Below are positions 43,582-56,228 of a stretch of DNA of 64,000 bases, one piece after another. The stretch is from the NCBI GenBank assembly GCA_947044365.1, contig OX345653.1:1647001-1711000 (forward strand), written 5' to 3'. Each line of letters starts with the position of its first letter. Position 1 is the first letter of the stretch. The notes beneath the pieces are model-generated. The model was not told where the DNA came from, made no database searches, and worked only from the letters and a program-made list of their open reading frames with translations. A program made the translations under genes and the position numbers. Source of the DNA: Petrosia ficiformis. Taxonomy: Eukaryota; Porifera; Demospongiae; Haplosclerida; Petrosiidae.

Positions 43582-43610
43582 ATTATGTTCCTACGGTAGG
43601 AACATAATCA
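43582..43610. repeat. Near-perfect short palindrome
   Basis: attatgttcctac and gtaggaacataat form 13-bp perfect arms around one central base. It is too short for an element and could be a cruciform or protein-binding site. Confidence 0.7.
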
Positions 43611-44228
43611 GGTTTCTTACAGACAGTACAAATTATATTTTCCAATGAAATTGGCATGATAAGGTTACTTTGAATTTTTATAAGTGACCTTAATATATGA
43701 CAAAATAGGACTTCAAGTAAACAACTGTATGACTTCAAACCTGTAATAATAAATTAATGAAATATTTTAAGAATTTTGTTTTTACAGTGTAGCTTCTTGA
43801 AGATGTTGTCATTATTGATATTTTATGTATAATTAAGAAATAAAAGCAAATGAAACTCATAGCTATAATTAATCAAATTGGTTACTTTTACAGTTATGTT
43901 ATATAAATTATAATTATATATAATTATATATTATAATTATATACTACTGTTGTACATCATATATATATATATATATAAATATATAAATATATATAATATA
44001 TATACTAGTGTATAGGTAACTGATAGGAGCCTATATACCCAAGGTATATATAGGCAATTAGTAAAGGGCAGATACAGATAGTTTACAGACCAAAGTTTTA
44101 AACTTTATAGTACTATTTTACTGTAGCATCACTTATATATTGAGCTATCTTTTCTAACAGATTGTGAATTTCATTTCTAACATAAATGGTTAGAGCAGTG
44201 CTGAAAAGTAGTAATTATATATAATTAT

Positions 44229-44286
<58 letters not shown>

Positions 44287-44289
44287 TAT

Positions 44290-45027
44290 AGTATGATGAT
44301 GACATCATCCTTTGATGTGGTGAGGTCTATATATTGTATATAGACCTAAGAGGAGGTCTATATTTTTAAATATAGACCTGTCTGACCACTCTGTGTACAC
44401 TCTACTATGCAAGAGATGTCACCATCATACAATATATTGTATATAGTATGTTAATAGGTCCTATATACTGAATATAGGACCCTCGTTTTGTGTCCTCGGA
44501 TGTGTAATATATATAGTATGCTAATAGGTCCTATGTACAAAATATGGGACCCGAGTTTGTGATATAGCCCGAGCCTGTGAGGGCTATATCACATCCGAGG
44601 ACACAAAACAAGGGTCCTATATTCAGTATATATAGGACCTATTCGCATACTATATACAATATATTGTATGATGGTGACATCTCCTGCATAGTATGCACAT
44701 GGAAGGTCTATATACAATATATATAGCATGCTACCATGGCAACCGTTTGATGTGGTTAGGTCTTATATTTTTGTATATAGACCTGTGAATCTTTAATCTA
44801 TCAGCATACAATATATTGTATATAGTACACTTACAGTTCTTATATAAAACAATATAAAACCTTGGTTTAGTGTCCTCGGATGTGATATAGCCCTCGCAGG
44901 CTCGGGCTATATCACATCCTTGGACACTAAACCTCGGGTCTATATTTTTGTATATAAGACCTGTAAGTGTACTATATATATTACATATAGAACTCACCAC
45001 ATCAAAGGGATGATGTCACCATCATAC

Positions 45028-45029
<2 letters not shown>
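44290..45029. mobile_element. Hierarchical palindromic foldback element in a (TA)n site
   Basis: The outer arms (44290-44332 and 44987-45029) are inverted copies of agtatgatgatgacatcatc...tttgatgtggtgag. Inside are three further hairpins: a short one at 44325-44380; one with ~100-bp arms (44403-44508 and 44591-44705) sharing atcatacaatatattgtata, aataggtcctatatactgaa and gtgtcctcggatgtg; and one at 44826-44980 centred on gatatagccctcgcaggctc. The loop of the second contains gatatagcccgagcctgtga, a divergent copy of the third's core. TA microsatellites flank both ends. No open frame. Confidence 0.8.
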
Positions 45030-45069
<40 letters not shown>

Positions 45070-45081
<12 letters not shown>

Positions 45082-46005
45082 TAATATTATATATAATTAT
45101 CTACCAGACATTGCAATATGATATTTCCCAGAATCTGTAAGATAATACAATTATTATGTTTAAAAACAACGAATCCTACACATGTTTAATTATACATTAC
45201 ACTATAATGGTATTTCCTGGTATTTGTAAGATAATATATAATTATTACCCTCACCTGTGTAGACCGAGCGGAGAGTTACTGTAATCGATCAGGTGTTCTG
45301 TCTGTGTGTATATGAATAAAATGTTTGGACAACTAACAACATTTGTCTTCGATGGAGCTACAAAAGACTTGAAATTATACAAGGATCGCAATAAAAGACA
45401 GGCTTTTACTAAAATCCTTTTGTTATAAAGTTATGACAAATTTTACAACTCATGATTGCACTTTTTGTTATATACAATTTACACTCCATACCAGTCCCTA
45501 ATATAGAAGCTCAGCGTTAATTAAAATCAAGTAAAAAACAGTTTTATGTTTTTTGGGTTGCAGAAAGCATAGACTAAGAGCCAGCTTGATGTTGTAGACT
45601 GCCATGACAATCGCCTTGTAGCTTCACCTAATGGCACTTAATTTCATGCGCACACATGATTGAATCCAAAAAAAGTAAAACTGTTTTCTTTATTTTGACG
45701 CTGAGTTTCTATATAATAGGGACTGGTATGGAGTGTAAGTTGTATATAACACACACACATACATGCACATATAATCTCAGTATAATAATTATTATTACAT
45801 ATAGTCAAGTCAGTAATGTCTGCAATGATTTTCTTATTGTTCAATCACACTTGTGGCAATGGTTCTGCACTGCAAGTGCATTCATTTTGGTTATGAATAT
45901 TACTAGCAGTTTGTCACCCACTAAAACAGCCAAAAATCTGGTTAAACACTGTCGAATACAGTGGGTTTGAGTAGACCCTTCCTTCATAGTAAGTTGGGTC
46001 TATGT
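45070..46005. other. Intergenic, no gene recognised
   Basis: AT-rich, with (TA)n at its left edge. Short frames here (for example near 45656-45970) have no recognisable similarity and poor composition. Confidence 0.5.
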
Positions 46006-46007
46006 GA

Positions 46008-46285
46008 TAGTGTTGTTTTAGTTTGACAGTAACAACTACTTTTAGTTATAGTTATAGTATGCCTGGTTTCTCAAACGTTTAGATTAGTTATAGTTTAAAA
46101 TAATATTGGGCTTACTAAAAGGGTTTTAGTTTTATTTAACTAACTAAACGTGCCCATTATTGGACATTTTCCTTTTTAGTTAGTTATGGTTATTACAGTA
46201 GACTTGTAATTTATTAGTTAACCAAAAGTCAAAATATTTTACTAAAAGGGATTTTTTTTTTAGTTATACTTAAACTAAACAACAC
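46008..46285. mobile_element. 'ttttagttaacta' MITE
   Basis: The left end atagtgttgttttagtttga and the right end aaactaaacaacactac are inverted repeats. Interior blocks ttactaaaagggttttagtt and ttagttagttatggttatta are family-specific. Confidence 0.7.
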
Positions 46286-46655
46286 TACACTACAAAAATT
46301 ATATTGTCAAATAACCAACTTATTGGTTAGTACAGTTACAAGGAGTAGTTAATCTGTCATACAGGTTGTTGTGGCTATATGCATGATGTTACTATAACAT
46401 TATGTGCACCAAGTATAAAAATGTACACTAAAATAAATTAAATTGTTCCAAACCTTTTTGTTGTCAAATACAATCACTTGAAGTGGTAAATTAAATAAAA
46501 TCAGTAGACAGCACCCTAACATTATACTGCTTCAACTAATTAGTACAAAGTAGTTATGGGTTTGGCATGTGTGAATTCAACTAATTGTTAAATCCTTACA
46601 GTTGTACTTACTGATGAAAGTTATTTCAACAATTTTGTTTTTGCAGTGTACTATG
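46286..46655. mobile_element. TIR element with 'actgcaaaaa' ends
   Basis: Begins acactacaaaaattatattg and ends acaattttgtttttgcagtg, inverted to each other. The inner pair is ttggttagtacagtt and its inverted form ttacagttgtact. Same family as 34711-35145. Confidence 0.65.
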
Positions 46656-46739
46656 TGAGACTATAGTGTTAAGAATAATAAAAAAAATTTTTTTAAATGA
46701 AAGAGTATGTAGGAATATATATCAAAACCGAAAAAAGGA

Positions 46740-46908
46740 CAGGAACAAGATGGTTTTGATAACAAAATGAAATACCACTTCCACATAACAACCGTACTTA
46801 AGCATCACTTCTCTGTGTTTTTGCCTTCCTAGCTATATATACTTATGTAGGGTTGTTATGTGGAAGTGGTATTTCATTTTGTTGCCAAAGCCATCTTGTT
46901 CCTAGAAG
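46740..46908. repeat. Hairpin element with ~50-bp arms
   Basis: The left arm (46743-46793) carries acaagatggttttgataaca and gaaataccacttccacataa; the right arm (46852-46905) carries the inverted sequence ending ccatcttgttcct. The spacer is about 58 bp. Non-coding. Confidence 0.75.
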
Positions 46909-46939
46909 TGGTGTATTCTGTAATTCATACAAAGGCACA

Positions 46940-47700
46940 TTTATACCAGAAATAATGCAGTCTGATCAATTCACAATATAATATAATGTATAAAACAGCA
47001 AGCCAGTACTCATCCTTAGTTTACCAAACTTGTCAATCAGAATACCAATGACTATAATTAGTATCATGATAATGAACTCCATGACTATACTATCCATCCC
47101 TGCTGACTAATACACTTTAATTTTGCCTAACCCTTGGAGTCATTTAATGTATTATTTTAGGAATAATAATTATATACATATTATATACATATTATATAAC
47201 TCCCACCACTGAAAGAGTTTCGAAGCTTTCTAGTTTGTATGTACATCACTTTTTGTACAGAATTGTGAATAAACGTGAAATGTGGTAGAACCATTACAGA
47301 CATGGCAAATTTCCATGAGAAACACAACGAGTCTTCATGTTTTCTGGAGGATTTTGCAGTTTCTGTCTTTTTTTCTTACAGGTTTCCCTTGATGCAGATC
47401 AAAGATCTCTTAGTGATGAACTGTGTGTACACAATATTGTATACACATACATTGATAAGTCTTCCAGGAACTTATCCTATATATGGGCTCCTGACAACAC
47501 TGTTACTTTATAGTTCCAGCCACTTCAAGTCATGTGCTGTGCACAAACTTCACTTCACAAGCGTTTTCTTAGTACAACATCCATAAAGTACCAACCCCTC
47601 CCAATTTTTTTTAAAGAGTTTTTTTCTAGCACCAGAAGTGAAGATTATGAAATCAAATATTTTAAATTATGGTCTGAAACATTTTATGAAACTACAAAAC
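46940..47700. other. Intergenic, no gene recognised
   Basis: 3' side of RPL22. Several short frames overlap one another here without recognisable similarity. Confidence 0.5.
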
Positions 47701-47706
47701 AAGTCT

Positions 47707-49917
47707 CTAGTCTTGATCATCATCACTTTCATCTTCGTCAGCTCCAGCAATATGAAGGTAACGCAACTCGTATGTAGTCTTATTACTTGCTACAACACGA
47801 ACATAATCTCTCAACTGATTTTTCTTCAAGAATTTCTTTGTCAAATATTTCAGATACCTATTAACACAATCACGTGTAGTAAATTGAATAATAGTATTGT
47901 TATTATGTTTCTTAATTAGTCTGTACATTGTGAACTGAGATACATATATTAGTGTTGTACCTATACTGGTATAGGTAAATGTACCCAGCAAGATGTGAGA
48001 TTATGGAAGGTAAGCAAGCATACAATGCAACTGGGACGTGTAATTCTTCTTTGGAGTCTCAGTTAATTAGCGTAATCTATCTTAATGTAGTCAAATCTTG
48101 GAATGCCAACGTATATTGATTACTAGTGATTAGACCAACAAGAGACCATCTTTTACTCGTAGAGGGCATGACAATTTGGGGATGAAACTACAGCAGCAGT
48201 GTTTAGCTATGGGAGATAAGGTGACATCTATCAACAAGGGAATAGTACATGAAAATTGTCTTAAGATGTAACACATCCGCATGTACTGTAATTTATAATT
48301 TGGGAAATCTACGTAATAAAACTCTGAGAAAGTGGTCCAACATTTGCCAAACCTGCCAGAAATATTGAACTGTACAAGTTCTCAGAGTATCACAGCATTA
48401 ACAATGAATGTTTGTTTACTTTTGATCAAAAATATACCTTTTAGAAAATGGTATTTTTGCCTTTAACTGGAGAAGATTCTTATCACGAGATAGCTCTACC
48501 TCTTCACCAAGATTTCCAGTCTTCCCATTTACTTTAATACGAGACCTCAGAAAATCCTCCTACAATATGGAGACAAAAATACACACATACTGGGACTAGG
48601 GAAGAGAGCCCTAACCCAATAACGAGATCATTATTTCACCTTGAAAAAAAAAAGCCACACTCTGTGTGAAGCAGCAAGGAAAACTAATTATGACAACAAT
48701 AGGGCTGCAGTAAATATTCGCTTGTTATTTTGGTATTTGAATGTATTTTTAGTATCTGTTTAATGTTTGTACATGTGTAGAAATTTAACATGTGAAATTA
48801 TAAATGCATTGAAATGGCCAAAGAGAAGTTTCTTGCTCCGTGTTACCAGCTTTCTATACCTGTATGGTATTGAATAGATTGTTAAAAAATACTTGGGCTG
48901 TTGATTATAGCATCATTAATTGCATTTATGATACTCATAATTATTATTGACAAAATGGTCATTTTCATCGAAAAAATCAGAAACAAGAAGGTAGATATAA
49001 TATCATAGGGCTAGGATGAAGCGAATACCAAAAAATACATTCAAATATCTTTAATAACGAATGAATATCCGAATATTTCAATATTCGTTTCAACACTACT
49101 AAATACACATTTTTGTGTTAATATCTCTATGAGTTGTACTGAGGTGTCTAATAATCTATATAGCTAAGTAAAGTAAATAGAGGACTGAAACATCCCTGTG
49201 AAAAAGTGATTTATCAATACTCCTAATGAAATATCAAATCAACTAGGATATTTACCATCCAAAGTGGGTGTAGTAATTTAATCAGATATGGCTGAAGTGC
49301 CTTGGGTCGACACCATACTGTCAAGAAACACCAATGTGGTTGTTGCGCCGGATCAAGTATTACAAGAACAGCACCTCGGGTAGGTGTGGTAAATAATACA
49401 AAATAAAACCTTTGATGAAAGATCTTTCAAAATATGGAAGGTGCTATTCTTCATTACCTAACCCTTGCTCCCAAATAAAATTTACGACTAATGCTGGCGA
49501 CACAAAACTAAATATGCCACATGAGTGCTCAATTGCTTTCATTTGACTGAGATACTATGATTCCTACGGCATATAAAATACGTAATATTTGATTCATACA
49601 TACATACAAAGATTTTAGTAAAGCTGAAATATATATATATATATATATATATAATATAATATATTTCAGCTTTACTAAAATCTTTGAGTTTTATCACCTA
49701 ACATGTACTTCATGTATTACTTATGTTAATTTTAGTCTTACAAAAGCTCCTGCATCCATGATTTCATCTTCTACTGGAGTAGAACAGTCAATAGAGAACT
49801 GAAGTGTAACATTTTTAGCTTTCTGCTTCTTCGCTGGCTGCTTCCTCTAAATAAGTGGATAAATCGTCATACTTTAGCACAGCATGCTGTCAAACTTTAA
49901 CTTACTCTAACCGGCAT
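47707..49917 (-). CDS. RPL22: Ribosomal protein eL22, four exons
   Basis: Exons (right to left): 49906-49917, 49742-49846, 48438-48559, 47707-47857. They join to 129 residues, the usual eL22 length. Exon 1 encodes only MPVR. Then comes a lysine-rich stretch ([12 protein letters not shown]), [78 protein letters not shown] and the acidic tail [10 protein letters not shown]. All are hallmarks of the 60S protein RPL22, which binds rRNA and, in animals, some other structured RNAs. Introns are GT-AG. Intron 1 is only 59 bp; intron 2 holds a long perfect palindrome. Confidence 0.95.
49608..49687. repeat. Perfect palindrome around (TA)n in RPL22 intron 2
   Basis: The left arm caaagattttagtaaagctg followed by aaatatat is exactly inverted at atatttcagctttactaaaa followed by tctttg. 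The centre is a TA run. In the nascent RPL22 transcript this would form a hairpin with a stem of about 28 bp or more. Confidence 0.85.
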
Positions 49918-51019
49918 CTTGTATCAAACAGTAGATCTATACCTGATTCTGTAGAGGACGATGTAAGTAGATTTTAATGCTAATCAGTTACTCACGAGGG
50001 AAAGAAACTAGAAAGATTATTATGCGCATGCGTACTCAGTACTCAACTGAGTCAACTCTTATTATAATGACACACACCCTTCATCCGTTATCGGCCAGCC
50101 CTTTTAGTTTATTTCCAGGCTCTTCCTGTGTCATTGTGGATCCATTTCCAGAGATCATTAAAATGATAATCATTATTTAAGTACATAATGTACATTTTAA
50201 GGAGTACATGGGGAAAACGAAACAAAAATTTCAAAGCATCCATTGTGCACAACCATTGCTATACTATAGAATTAAACGTTTTAGAGATCTTTTTTTTCCT
50301 AACAACTGATTTGAAGTCTGCTAGTAGTGTGTTTGAAATGATCTTCATTACTTAATTAATTTTCAAGATGTGTTCATACACAAACAGACACACTAAACAG
50401 AAATTCCATAATAGATGACCCCAATACTATGTATTGCCGCCATGTTGCGAATATACAGGAAAGATGACCTCAAAACATAATGTGCATTCAAATAATCATG
50501 CTGGTGAAACACACACACAAAAAAAAAGTGGTCAAATGTGAAGCAGGAAATAACGAAGTTGAGTTCTTCAGATAATTCTGCTGAGATAACCCTGCTTTCC
50601 GGACCACCTTATAAAGCGCATATGCTTGAACCTTTTTATATGCAATCTTGAATTTAGTATAGAGCTCTTGTGGGGTTATATTTCCGTGACAATTATTTCC
50701 GGTATGAGATTATGAATCTAATTATTGTTTATGCCCTGCAAAACTAAGCAAAACTAAAAATGAAGTTGATTATTTGATACTAGGTATAGTAGAGACAATG
50801 ATGACCATCTGATGAATTATTAATTCATCCATACATACATACTGAATTGCTCCGATGAAATTGTTTCATTTGTTGCTTATGGTGCCTGCTTATGTAGGAA
50901 TTCTTCCTTTGTGACTACTTCAATTATGACAGTTTCTACGAGATACAAATGTATTGACAACTTGACTAGGCCATTTCCAAACGTTTTATATAATTATTTA
51001 GAAAGAATAGTAATAATTA
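49918..51019. other. RPL22 upstream region, no gene recognised
   Basis: Contains the presumed RPL22 promoter. Near 50090-50130 (cggccagcccttttagttta and ccaggctcttcctgtgtcat) there is a decayed arm of the TIR element seen at 28425-29515. Confidence 0.5.
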
Positions 51020-51275
51020 TTTTTGGCCTTCTTTTGGTGAAGAAAGCTGCGAAACATTGTGTGGAGAATGCTGTAAATGGCTGAAACATTGTGTGGAGAA
51101 TGCTGTAAATGGCTAAAACATTGTGTGGAGAATGCTGTAAATGGCTGAAACATTGTGTGGAGAATGCTGTAAATGGCTGAAACATTGTGTGGAGAATGCT
51201 GTAAATAGCTGAAACATTATGTGGACACCACACAATGTTTCAACTATTTACAGCCTTCTTTTTCATTGTGAAGCT
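51020..51275. repeat. 32-bp tandem repeat (~5 copies) within a hairpin element
   Basis: The unit aaacattgtgtggagaatgc plus tgtaaatggctg is repeated from 51052 to about 51211. It is preceded by ggccttcttttggtgaagaa and followed by the inverted cacacaatgtttcaactatt then tacagccttctt. The ends match 52075-52165, so the array expanded inside a small TIR element. Confidence 0.85.
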
Positions 51276-52074
51276 GCTATTGTTTTATGGCCCATAGGGC
51301 TATCTTGCTTTCCCACTGGTTCGAACTATGTATATTTATGTGTTTGTGTCATTAGAGACGACGTGTTCAAAGTGAATTAAGGTACTGACAAAGATTGGCA
51401 ACATGACAATAGCGGCTGCATCACAGCTGCCAGGGAGAGGGTGTGGAAGGGGGATGTGCCCCCTTTTCTACGAAGTGCAGAAGCTAAAACGTAACACTCC
51501 CAAATGTTGCTTAATTAACCACAAGAAAAAGCAATGAGTTATTTTAACTTTAAGTTGATTACAGGAGTTTAAATGTAATTCTATTTTCCTCAATGTTGAT
51601 TTGTTTTTCCTACTAGGTAGCTATGTTTAAAAGTACTTGTTTCATTTGATATTGACTAGTATATATAAAGTACATGTCATACTAAGCATAATAACAATAC
51701 AATGTTTAATAGTATAGGTGTAACCTGTCGTGTATTATTATTTTCCCATGCTCACATCTATGAACACAATAGATGTTACATGCTCATTCTAGCATAATTA
51801 TGTATACATGAATTTGTACTTATAATAGCAAATAATATCCAATGTACAGATATTAGAATAACTAGCGTAATTAAGTACATCCATTTGTACTTATAATAGC
51901 AAATAACATCTGATGTACAGATATTAGAATAACTAGTACATGAATCTATACTTTTAATATCCGATGTACTGATATATGAGAAGTTAACACAATTACAACA
52001 ACAGTTGCTCTGAGATACAAATTTAGTTTCATTATTTTATTTAGAAAATAGTGGCTCGCTCACAATAATGTTTT

Positions 52075-52165
52075 GGGCTATTTACAGCCTTCTTCTGGTG
52101 AAGAAGGCTGTAAAAGGCTGAAACATTGTGCGGAGTCCACACAATGTTTTGGCTACTATTTTTTG
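52075..52165. mobile_element. Short TIR element related to the 51-kb repeat
   Basis: gggctatttacagccttctt...gaagaaggctgtaaaaggct is inverted on itself, as is gaaacattgtgcgga with tccacacaatgttt. It represents the unexpanded form of the element at 51020-51275. Confidence 0.65.
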
Positions 52166-52485
52166 CTAAATTGTTATCTACGAGTTATTTTTTGTTATGA
52201 TATTTTTATTTATTTTCACTATTTTTTAAATCATTGTCTTCAACATTGTTTGCATACTTCTTTATTGTCTTTCTGCTAAATTAAAAAAAATGTTCTTTAT
52301 TTGGACAGTCTATCTGAAGAAGGAGCAAGAGAATTATTTCCTTTACTTGTTTTATGTACACCATATTTACAGTATTGAATCCTGTAAAAAGCTGTACAAT
52401 ACTTACTTTCTACAAGCAGTAATTATAATCATTTAAGGTCACAACCTTGAGCTCTGAAATCAAACTTCACTTGTGCAGTTTGACA

Positions 52486-53388
52486 ATGGGAAGTCTTGGT
52501 GGTCATGTTATCCCTGGAATATTCTTCATTGTGTATGGTGGTTGGTGGATATTTGCTAGTTTCTGGCTGTATCTAACTACCACTTTAAAAATAAATAGCA
52601 GACAAACTGGAAAATATGCTGATGTTAACATCGAATCAAAATCATATATACCAGTTCCTGGATGTCCACGAGTGCCAATAGAACCCATTTTGAAAATTAT
52701 TTTCCCAACAATGGGAATAATCATGGAAGAATTCTTTACAAATAGTCCCAATGAAGATGGAACCGACCATATAACAGTGGTGCTTTGGAGTATGTACAAT
52801 GACGATGGATCTTTTAAGAGTCTAGTGAAACTCCATCATATGACAATGCATTTATGTTTTATTGTATCAGGTATTATTGATCTTGTGTGTCTTTGCATTC
52901 GATATCCAAAGCATACTTCTCAATTGTTCTTGTCACTGGCTCTACTTGCTGAAGGTGTTGTATTCTACTTCCATCTTGAAGATCGGGAGTCACTTGATGT
53001 GATCCTTCATCAACTACTAGTAGCTACAATTGGTATTTGTTTTATGTCTGCTGCATTGAGAATGTACTGTGCTACTAATTTGCTTGTTAATGCTACACTA
53101 GCTTTATCACTCACTCTTCAAGGTACTTGGCTGATTGAAATAGGTGTAATACTGTATGGACCTTCACAGTGGGACAGAAATAATCATAATAACACAATGT
53201 TTATCATAGCTTCCTATATTTGGCATTTGATGCTTATTGGAGTTGGAATGTTTATCTTCTACACATTGTTGATGATTGCGTTGAAGTACTACAATATGAA
53301 GCATTCAGGGAGAGGAGAATGGAGACTTCCTCTTTCTTTAGAAAGTTCTGAAGATGAACATCTACTTCATGAGGAAGTTGTGGAATAA
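52486..53388 (+). CDS. TMEM45: TMEM45-like (DUF716) membrane protein, copy 3, intronless
   Basis: An uninterrupted 300-residue frame from ATG 52486. The frame is open 13 codons further upstream but lacks an ATG, and the start matches the other copies. It is nearly identical to copy 1 over the body, but the tail diverges (SSEDEHLLHEEVVE), and sequence before the ATG differs from copies 1 and 2. That suggests a separate promoter. Hydrophobic segments and the HHMTMHLCFIVSGIIDL, FYFHLEDRESLDVILH and LQGTWLIEIG blocks are conserved. Confidence 0.9.
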   Translation: MGSLGGHVIPGIFFIVYGGWWIFASFWLYLTTTLKINSRQTGKYADVNIESKSYIPVPGCPRVPIEPILKIIFPTMGIIMEEFFTNSPNEDGTDHITVVLWSMYNDDGSFKSLVKLHHMTMHLCFIVSGIIDLVCLCIRYPKHTSQLFLSLALLAEGVVFYFHLEDRESLDVILHQLLVATIGICFMSAALRMYCATNLLVNATLALSLTLQGTWLIEIGVILYGPSQWDRNNHNNTMFIIASYIWHLMLIGVGMFIFYTLLMIALKYYNMKHSGRGEWRLPLSLESSEDEHLLHEEVVE

Positions 53389-54455
53389 TATCTCTGTGAT
53401 ACATAATTATAATGATGTTTACATTGTACTTTCAAAGTAAATAATATTTTATTTCATAACAAGTGCATTTCCAAACTTTATGTTCCTTTGCCATTGTTTT
53501 ATCAGTTGGTATTTCATCCAATCTGAATGATTGGGCATATTCATTGGTGGGGAAGGCATGGTACCTTTCCTGCAGGAAGCAAAGAAAAATAAAAATCTGA
53601 ATAGTGACCAACTTTTAATGGTCAAATAAAGCGTCTAAGCAATGGTGTCACTTGTATGTCATCCTCTTCTGGTAGTATACGACTCTTCAAATTAGATAAT
53701 ATTATTAAGTTCCACTGCATATGTGTATGCCTGATGATTTTGGGGAAAGGCATATAATAACACATTACCAAATATGTGGGAGCCAGATTGTGCCTCTTGT
53801 GCCTCCACCTATGAATTACTGTTTTCAGGTCAAAGTACAATGTACATGAGTGTAACATTTGTGTGCAAACATGATTGATATACATAATTACTATAAACAA
53901 TGTTGAAAGCCATGAACATACATATATACATATAATAGACTCTAATGATAGAACTGTGTAGTTTATACCAGTGTAACAGGCACAGAGGAAGTGGTCAAGC
54001 TGGTCAGGTCAGCCTGATCAATAATTATGGCATGTGTAGGTGTATGTGTGTGTGTATTATACTAATAGAATATGCAACTCTAATTTGTTTTTGAGAAAAA
54101 GTGATGTTAAACTGTAAAATAATTCTTGTGTACTTTTCCATTATTACAGCCAAAAATTTTGTTTCCTTCATGCATGGTATTATCTCTCAGAATGTACTAG
54201 ATGCAGTCTAAAAAGAACAAAAATGAAAACTTTTCCCAGGGGGGGGGAGGGGCATGTCCCCTACTCCCTACATGGTGCGCTGTGTAGTCACAATCTTGTG
54301 GCCTGACCAATACAAAATTGCTTCCTCCGGGCCTGCAATTATGAATATAGCAATTACATACTATTAGAATAACATGATACTACTTTGCCATAAACTATAG
54401 TCTATATTTACTGCATGCTGTCTATAGTATTAGTTACTGTACCTCTTAAAAACAC
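53389..54455. other. Intergenic, no gene recognised
   Basis: The TMEM45 copy 3 3' region, with an aataaa-like signal context near 53440. A G-rich run (gggggggggaggggcatgtc) lies at about 54240. No homologue was recognised. Confidence 0.5.
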
Positions 54456-54459
54456 ACTA

Positions 54460-54850
54460 AAAAAATAGAATTGTTGAAATAATAAATGTACTGGTAATTG
54501 GTTAGTGTAGTTGCAAGGATTTAATAATTAGTTGGTTGTTCAAGATACAACATCAACATAGTTACTTTGTATGAAATACATAAAAATATGTATACCAATT
54601 ATTGTAATCAATTATATCATGCCATATTAGATGCACAAAGAAGGTTTGAAAACCTACAAGGATTTAATTAAAACATCAGTTTATTCTGCTTCTTTTTGTA
54701 CATCAGAATAGGGAAATTGAAAGTGTAATTATTGGACTATAATTACATATAATATCACCACCATACAGTCATAACAACCTACACAAGCAATTAAATTACA
54801 ATTTCCACTATTCCTTGCAACTGTACTAACCAATAAATTAACAAATTGTA
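54460..54850. mobile_element. TIR element with 'ttggttagtgtagttgcaag' arm
   Basis: ggttagtgtagttgcaagga (left) is inverted at right as ccttgcaactgtactaacca. Same family as 34711 and 46286, but the outermost cactgcaaaa ends are decayed. Confidence 0.6.
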
Positions 54851-56228
54851 GCATATAAAGCTCCATGTCTAATCATAGAAGTATAGAAACAAAATTTTAG
54901 ATTTCTGATTTGCTTTATATCACTGCATACATTATATCACTGCATACATAGTTCTTTTAAGAAATAAAGCACTCAACATATTGCATGCTTCAAAATAATA
55001 ATTATAAACACGTTTTCACATCTAGGTATAGTGAGCATGAGAAGAGTTATACTTGGACAGATGACAGAAAAAAAGAAGAAATCTAATCGACTGTAATAAA
55101 GGCATATCAAAAGTCACAGTTAGAGATGGACATCATCACCAATTAGTGGAACTATAATTATATATATATATATATATATATATCAAACCTAATCTGAAAT
55201 GGTATGTTGGGATCAGCTACTCTACCATTAAGTATTACCATAACAAATACATTTACTGAATAATCAAATTATTTATATATACTTCACATTCCATTAGAAC
55301 TACCAATGCTTCGAACCTATGACAGCCTGTGATGTAACCACAGATAATGAAACTCAATCAGTACAGACACCTTCTAAAGTGCTAATTAACTGACTATAGT
55401 TATAGTCAATTAGATGGAGTATGTAGTAATCTAACACCTCCAATTATAATTATGTACTGTACTTTATACTTTATGTAGTAAAGTAATTGAAGTAATTATC
55501 TTAATTACTTATCAAAATTTATTTACTATAATTATTATGACTGAATAAATCTTTCAACTGCTTTCATTCTACATTACTGACAAAACGTAATAATAGATGT
55601 GTCACTTGAAACAATGATATCTCTTTTAATAATTGTAAACAAGTGAACAATGTGTTTTATAATTTCCTTTTGTTCTGCTAATATTGTCAATTAACTTTTC
55701 TCTTTTGAAGGAACCTGTATAATGAGAATTAGATTAGGCACTCTGGCTTGAACTTTCAGATTGTCACTGAATAATTAGAACATATCACTACACTAAGTAA
55801 CTAATTCATACTTCCATTTATAACACTTCCTATGAATGTCTAATTTACCACCTCCCATAACCACTTTTCATTAGAATTGGTGTCACTTACTCTAACATAC
55901 CTAACCATTAGTGATTACTTAGCATTAAGTGAAGTAATCTTAGTAATGGACAGAATGTCTCCTGCTTCAAAATAGTAATTAAAATCTCTTCAATTAGTGG
56001 TACATTATACATAGCAGGTAAAGAAGGATATTGTTATACTAACTTATCAGTGTTTGTGCTTTAGCCCTTAATTGGGTAAAAGGCTTCATCTCCAGTACCA
56101 TCACTTTGATGACAATGGTCTACAAGTCACATTAATCACTCAAACAATACTGATATTTTAAATACCGTTATTTTAATCCTATCCCTATCATGCAACAAAA
56201 AATGAAGTACTTTGATAGTAAAACATTT

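Noticed and set aside
45656..45970. 104-residue plus-strand frame
   Set aside because: No recognisable similarity or splice context; AT-rich with repeats of ac/at. Treated as chance.
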